A stretch of DNA of 64,000 nt, taken from contig NC_061119.1 of NCBI RefSeq assembly GCF_002878395.1, positions 49,592,673 through 49,656,672 on the forward strand. The letters run 5' to 3'. The notes under the pieces were generated by a model. That model had not been told where the DNA came from. It saw only the letters and a program-made list of their open reading frames with translations, and did not search any database. Of the stretch, positions 58,969 through 64,000 are shown piece after piece. Both the position numbers and the translations under genes were made by a program. Source of the stretch: Capsicum annuum (taxonomy: Eukaryota > Streptophyta > Magnoliopsida > Solanales > Solanaceae). Within the stretch, counting starts at the first letter, position 1, and every line of letters starts with the position of its first letter.

Positions 58969-60560
58969 TGATGTGGCTTGGAAACACAACACTTTTGATG
59001 CTTAAAACCACGAATTTATGTGTGAACTTAGGGTTTTTTGTTAGATATGATGCTCTTTGGTGTGAGTTGCAGGTAAAATAGGTCTACAACAGTACTTGAA
59101 TAAAACGAGAAGAAAAAGATCTGACAAAGACCGACTTCGATCAGTATACGAGTCAGCACCTAAGTCATAACAAATCAATATGACTCGTGTACTGAATTGT
59201 ATGAATAATAGAACCAAAAGACAAACTGAGGAGCCAAGTATGAGGAAGATACGACTCAAGAACCCTAGTCATAAGCCAGGGTATGGGTCTTATGTGAAAT
59301 TAGAGAGCATAATAGAACCTGAGCTACTATCCAGGAGTTGAAGTGTTAGAGCTATATGATTTGGAAGTTTAAGTATGACTCGTATAGGCATGTCATATAC
59401 AAACCAGTGTTCAAGACTTGGAAATTAAGAAGTCCCAGGTGAATATAGATGAAGGACAAAAGTTTTGCACTTCGGTATGACTCGTAAGAAGAAATAGTAT
59501 ACTAAACAGAGAGTTAAACCTTGGGTAGATAAGACACTGGAATAGATACGACAAGGCAGGGTACGACTCGTAAGATGAGGATATGAGTGAAGACCGAGTC
59601 GTAACGACTGCCAACTTAACTTTACCTTTCCCATTTTTTATATGATTTTTATGTTATTTTGAGATACGATAAATACCCTAGGGTTTATCTTTTATTAGGT
59701 GGAACATTGTGACGTTCTTTTATGTATTGTTACACATTATTACATACTTTTACAATTGTTCTTGAGATTTTAGGGTTTATACAATTAAAGACTTTGGATT
59801 TTATTCATCTTATTCTTATGCAATTGATTTTATGTGTTCTTATTTATAATCATGGTTTCTTCCACAAACATGAGTGGCTAATCTCTTAGCTAGGGTTGTG
59901 GGAACCCTGGTGTATTATCTATGTAGAGGAAATGTGATACTCTATTGTTCTAAAGTTTCTGCATGTATCTTAATTCTTCTTCACAATAATTAAACTCATA
60001 GCAGCTGTAGATTCTTGAGATTGCTTGTATTTGCATTCATTTGATAACCAAAATGCTTGCAATTAGGATGAAAAAAGATTTAAGACAGTGATATAGGGTA
60101 AGATAACCAAGAATCTCATCTTATCACTTGATCTTACCCCAACAACTGTAACTGAGGTCGTATCAAAGGGCAATAAGGTGACACCTTGCTACGATAACCA
60201 AGTCAAAGGGTGAAATTTATCTTCTAATCATTGGATAATACCTATTTGTAGGCTTTGCATACAGAACAACAAAATATTTGGGTTGATCACAAGAAATTTA
60301 CGCAATTGAGAAGCCAGGGGGAAAACAGACCTAACATTCATCTCATATTGATTTCAACTCAAAAGCACTTACAAATTTGTTACTATTTGCAATTGATAAC
60401 AAAATCCCCCTATTTACTTTCCTGTACTGCTCGTGGATTACATTAAAGATAGCAACTATTCACATTTTCCTTGTGGGATCGACCCCAATCTTGTTGGGTT
60501 ACTATATTTGGATTCGACTGCATTATACTTCTAGTTGAGGTATAGTTTTGAGCAACATCA
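58969..60560 (+). repeat. 5' LTR of an Athila-type element
   Basis: It starts TGATGTGG and ends CAACATCA, so the ends form a TGATG..CATCA inverted pair, 1592 bp. A primer site of the TTTGGCG type follows. At 59149-59610 it holds seven CGACTCGTA-like words. Confidence 0.85.
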
Positions 60561-60562
60561 AA

Positions 60563-60582
60563 TTTTGGCGTTGTTCTCGGGC
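60563..60582 (+). promoter_or_regulatory. Primer-binding site, Athila/Tat type
   Basis: TTTTGGCGTTGTTCTCGGGC resembles the TTTTGGCGCCGTTGCCGGGG region after the 5' LTR of Athila and Tat elements, with a few changes. It is clearly different from the tRNA-Met sites elsewhere in the window. Confidence 0.8.
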
Positions 60583-60652
60583 ACGATGGTTGAGTAGTAA
60601 ATTGAATTATTAAAGTTTGCAGGTTGTTAATTTTTCTATTCTTTCTTTAGCA

Positions 60653-62520
60653 TATGCCGGTGTATGCCAAGTACTGGGAGTAGAGGTATTCCCTTACTCC
60701 CTTTTGATCTAGAGCTAGAAAGAATCCTTCAAACACCTAGAAGGATGTCATGACAAGTTTGTGATGAGGTGCAATATCCCCCACCTGTGTACCCAAATGC
60801 GACACTCCTTTGTGCTCTATTAGGTCCACGAAATATTGCATTCTTATAGACACAACAACTGTTGGAGAAAGAACGTAGAGAAGTAGAAGAATCCATACTT
60901 ATTGTAGAGGTGGCAGTAGCTCAGCAAGGAGGACTGGTACGGCTGAGACAGGTTGTTGATCATCAAGTTTAGAGAGGCAGGGCTCTATTTATCCCAGCGT
61001 TTCAACACTTACACCAATATGAAAAAAGATGATTAATATCTGGGTTATGTTGAGTCTACGGAGTTTGGAGCCATTATTCCTCCTCCATTAGGCCCTAATG
61101 TGAAGTTTGATATTACTAGTGCTATGATCCAATTGCTAAATCTGAAGGGTGCGTTTTTTTAGAGCTTCTAAGGATGATACAAATATGCACCTTAAAAATT
61201 TTCTTGGGATCTGCACAAATTACAATTTTCTAGGGGTTAATCAAGAAGCGTTAAGATTGAGGTTGTTCCTATTTTCTTTGACTGGAGAAGAATTTTTATG
61301 GTTAGGGAACTTCCAAGAGAATCTATCACTACTTGGCACGATTTAAAGAAATAGTTTCCAAGCAGATTCTTCCCTCTTACATGGATGCTACAGTTAAATG
61401 ATGAAATTTGTAATCTCAGAAAGCTACCTGTAGAGTCTATGTATATGGTATTGTTTTGATTCATAAAGAAGATAAGCATGGTACCAAATCACAGAATCAG
61501 AGGATCTAACTTGTCGGAGATCTTATATAGATCATTGAATGATAGCTAAAGATCTATGATAGATACTATTTTAAGAAGAGTATTTATGCGTCTTCGTTAG
61601 GAAGCTGAACAGGAAATGCTAGATGATATAGCGGTTACCAATAGAGGATGGCATACTCAAGATTCAGAACATGGTGGTAGTACATATGCTATTGGGGAAA
61701 CAAATATGTATTAAGTAGTGAATGACATAGTAGCAAAAGAGGTTTTATAGATCCATACAGATATTAAGTTGCTTACGAAACAATTTGCATCAATGAATAC
61801 TAAAAAGGTAAATGTAGTAGTGGCCTAGGGGTCTACCTCCAAACTATTCGAGATCAATTCTGAAGAAGAGAAAAAGTATCTTGATCATAAATTGGTGGAT
61901 TTCTGAGCCCAAGTTCAAGGGAATCAAGGTTGAAACTATTATAATGATAGATACAGTGATAGGAGTACATACAGAGATGGTGATTGGCGACGTAAGGATG
62001 ACTACGAGGAGAAGAGTAATAAGTATATTCCACCAGGTAGCCGAGATGCATAGTCCAGAATAGAGGCACATTTGGCCAAGCTGGTAAAAGGGAAAGAGAG
62101 TCAAGAAAACTACTTGAAGGATATCTAAGCCATCTATCAAGATTGAACCAGAGAGCTGAGTCACATGCTATAGCAATCAAGCAATTCAAGCAGCAATTTG
62201 GTCAGATGTCAGCCATAGTATATCAGAGACAACCTGGCACTCTTCTAAGTAATACACTGGTAAATCCTAGAACTAATAGTCAATGCCATGCCATTACCAC
62301 TCAAAGTTGTAAGGTTACTACAAATCTACCTGTACCCACAACCGATAAGTAGAAAAGCGAGGATGAGTTATCTGATGGTGGGAGTAGTAATAAGAAGAAT
62401 GAAGGAGAAGAAAAGGTTACAGATCCTGTGCTGAAGCCTATTCTAAGACCACTTCCTCCCTATCCGTAAAGATTGATAAAGAAATAAAAAGAAGGTAAGT
62501 ATCAAAAAAATTTATCTATG
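60653..62520 (+). pseudogene. Athila-type gag, broken
   Basis: Capsid segments read EFGAIIPPPLGPNVKFDITS (about 61067-61120). Frame 61149-61346 gives DDTNMHLKNFLGICTNYNF and EALRLRLFLFSLTGEE, the characteristic Athila capsid core. Near the end of gag, RQPGTLLSNTLVNPRTNSQ and AITTQS (about 62227-62310) parallel the G-T-L-P-S-D-T-x-x-N-P and A-I-T-L-R-S-G words found before the protease in Athila elements. Frame changes and stops at 61160, 61347, 61900 and others break it. The segment 61860-62110 is Arg/Tyr-rich and poorly conserved. Confidence 0.8.
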
Positions 62521-63480
62521 TTAAAAGAGCTAACTGTCAACATTCCGCTTGTAGAGGCATTAGAGCAGATGCCAGGATATGCAAATTTCATGGAGGATTT
62601 GATCACCAACAAAAGGTCATTCAGTTATGAAACTATTGACAGTATTTATCACTATAGTGTTATAGTCACTAGATCTTTGGGAGAGAAGAAAGAGGACCTT
62701 AGCACTTTCACAATACCTTGCACTATTGGGTCTTTCAACTTCACTTGAGCATTATGTGATTTGGAGGCTATCATCAACCTCATGCCCTTTGTTGTATTCA
62801 AAAAATTGTGGTTGGGAGCTCCCAAAACTACTACTATGAGTCTAGTAATGATAGACAGTACAGTGAAGAAGATTGTTCGTATTCTTTATGATATTTTGGA
62901 AAAAGTGTCTTCTTTCATATTTCCTTCTAATTTTTTTATATTCAATAGTGAAGTGGACTTTCAAGTCCTGATTATTTTGGGAAGAGCATTTTTTTCTATA
63001 GGTAGGAAACTGATTGATCTGGAGAAAAGACATCTGATGTTATGACTCAATGATGAACAAATGACATTCAACGTATGCAAATCTATGAAGCGGCCTAATG
63101 AATTGAGACCGGTGTCCATGATTGATTTAGATAATGAGGAGATAGATTCACTTCGTGATGTTGATGCAGTTACTCTGTGAGATGATAGTTCTGATACAAT
63201 TATTCCTATGGATGAGAGGCAAGGTGTCAAAGCTCTTGCGGCTATGATTATGAATTTTTAATCTGAAGGTATCAAGAAGTATGAGGATTTAGTGGGTGCA
63301 GTGCATGGTGATAGTTATAATTATACACCAAAGAAGCTTGATAATTACTCCACCAGCTCATCCATCCATTGAGGAACCACCGGTATTAGAGTTGAAGGCC
63401 CTTCTATCTCACTTGCAATATGCATTTTTGGGAGCCAACAATAGTTTGCCGGTTATTATTACAGTTGATCTACGCCAGTC
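62521..63480 (+). pseudogene. Athila-type protease region, broken
   Basis: Frame 62518-62748 reads VNIPLVEALEQMPGYANFME and ends FTIPCTIGSFNFT before TGA 62746. The next frame starts ALCDLEAIINLMP, the retropepsin D-L-G-A-S-I-N-L-M-P word with Gly changed to Glu. The catalytic Asp is kept. VDFQVLIILGRAFFSIGRKL (62953-63012) is the second conserved strand. After the stop at about 63043 the linker to reverse transcriptase is open only in pieces. The TGA between 62748 and 62749 separates the two halves in the same frame. Confidence 0.82.
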
Positions 63481-64000
63481 AGAGGTAGAAGCATTGCTTT
63501 TTGTGTTGTAGAATTTCAAAAGGATAATTAGATGGTCCATTACAGATATTGTTGGTATTCCACCTAGTTTGTGTACTCACAAAATTTAGCTTGAGCTGGA
63601 TTGTGTTCCATACATTGAACATCAACGTCGACTTAATCCTTCTATGTAGGAGGTGGTTAATAAGGAGATCATCAAGTGGTTGGATATTGGTATAGTATTT
63701 CCCATTGCAGATAGCAAGTAGGTTAATCTGGTTTAATATATGCCAAAGAAAGGTGGAATAATTATTGTACCTAATGAGAAGAATGAGCTAGTTCCTATGA
63801 GACCAGTCACTGGATAGAGAGCGTGCGTGAAGTATAGGAAGATGAATGCTTGGACTCACAAGGACCATTTTTCGATGCCATTCATGATCATATGCTGGAC
63901 AAGCTAGCAGGCAGAGGATGGTACTATTTTCTTAAAGGGTACTCAGGTGACAATAAGTTCACTATTGCACTGGAAGACCAAGAGAATACTACCTTTACAA
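63481..64000 (+). pseudogene. Athila-type reverse transcriptase, start only
   Basis: Words in order: RIIRWSITDIVGIPPSLC (about 63521-63574), YIEHQRRLNPSM (about 63614-63647), KKGGIIIVPNEKNELVPMRP (63744-63805), TG-stop-RACVKYRKMNAW (where W of VTGWR is TAG at 63816), HKDHFSMPF, and ALEDQENTTFT-like codons to the last base. The DGYSGY block is present as KGYSGDNKF (about 63936-63962), so the first catalytic Asp is changed. The element continues beyond the window. Confidence 0.83.

Noticed and set aside
1..64000. CRISPR array, toxin-antitoxin or other prokaryotic system
   Set aside because: No regularly spaced direct repeats or operon-like genes are present. The window is plant repeat DNA.

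Overview
This is plant nuclear DNA, almost certainly from a eudicot and probably from Solanaceae. The grounds are introns with GT..AG borders inside a cytokinin-type response-regulator gene, LTR retrotransposons of the plant Tekay/Del, Athila and copia kinds, and an old copy of a caulimovirid with the gene order seen in solendoviruses and cavemoviruses. The placement in Solanaceae is inference from remembered family resemblance, not from a search. There is no bacterial gene, operon, CRISPR array or intact autonomous element. Every coding region carries stops or frameshifts.

Layout. 1-2654: an unassigned repeat-like piece, then a 5'-truncated LTR of the same family as the LTR at 33392-35672. 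3405-4050 (minus): a viral leader-region ORF fragment, head-to-head with 4060-11700 (plus), a nearly full-length endogenous pararetrovirus: tRNA-Met primer site, coiled-coil/coat protein, movement protein, protease, reverse transcriptase, RNase H, transactivator, promoter, leader. A 100-N assembly gap lies in the coat gene. 12581-14534 and 30808-31289: the two halves of a type-B-like response-regulator pseudogene. Between them lies a 16.27-kb array of two Tekay/Del-type chromoviruses sharing a middle LTR (LTR-internal-LTR-internal-LTR), bounded by a perfect 5-bp target duplication ACTAC. Reading across the duplication restores the host codons, so the array sits in the last exon.

31290-33391: no gene seen. 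33392-40717 (minus): chromovirus element C, with its 3' LTR but with an LTR of another family (B) on its 5' side. 40718-49047: a block of family-B LTR plus copia LTR occurs twice, about 5.43 kb apart, with a family-B element cut off inside its reverse transcriptase between the copies. 49048-51483: degraded copia gag and internal sequence. 51484-58968: element D (plus), a full-length but dead chromovirus of family B/D, whose 3' LTR is broken by an Athila-type element. That element has its LTR at 58969-60560 and gag, protease and the start of reverse transcriptase up to the window end.

The genes do not form a pathway. The window records layered insertion: a virus copy next to a decaying host gene, a double retroelement inside that gene, and three or more generations of nested and recombined LTR elements to the right. 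The most notable objects are the three-LTR array with its clean target duplication, the head-to-head viral junction near the primer site, and the repeated LTR composite.
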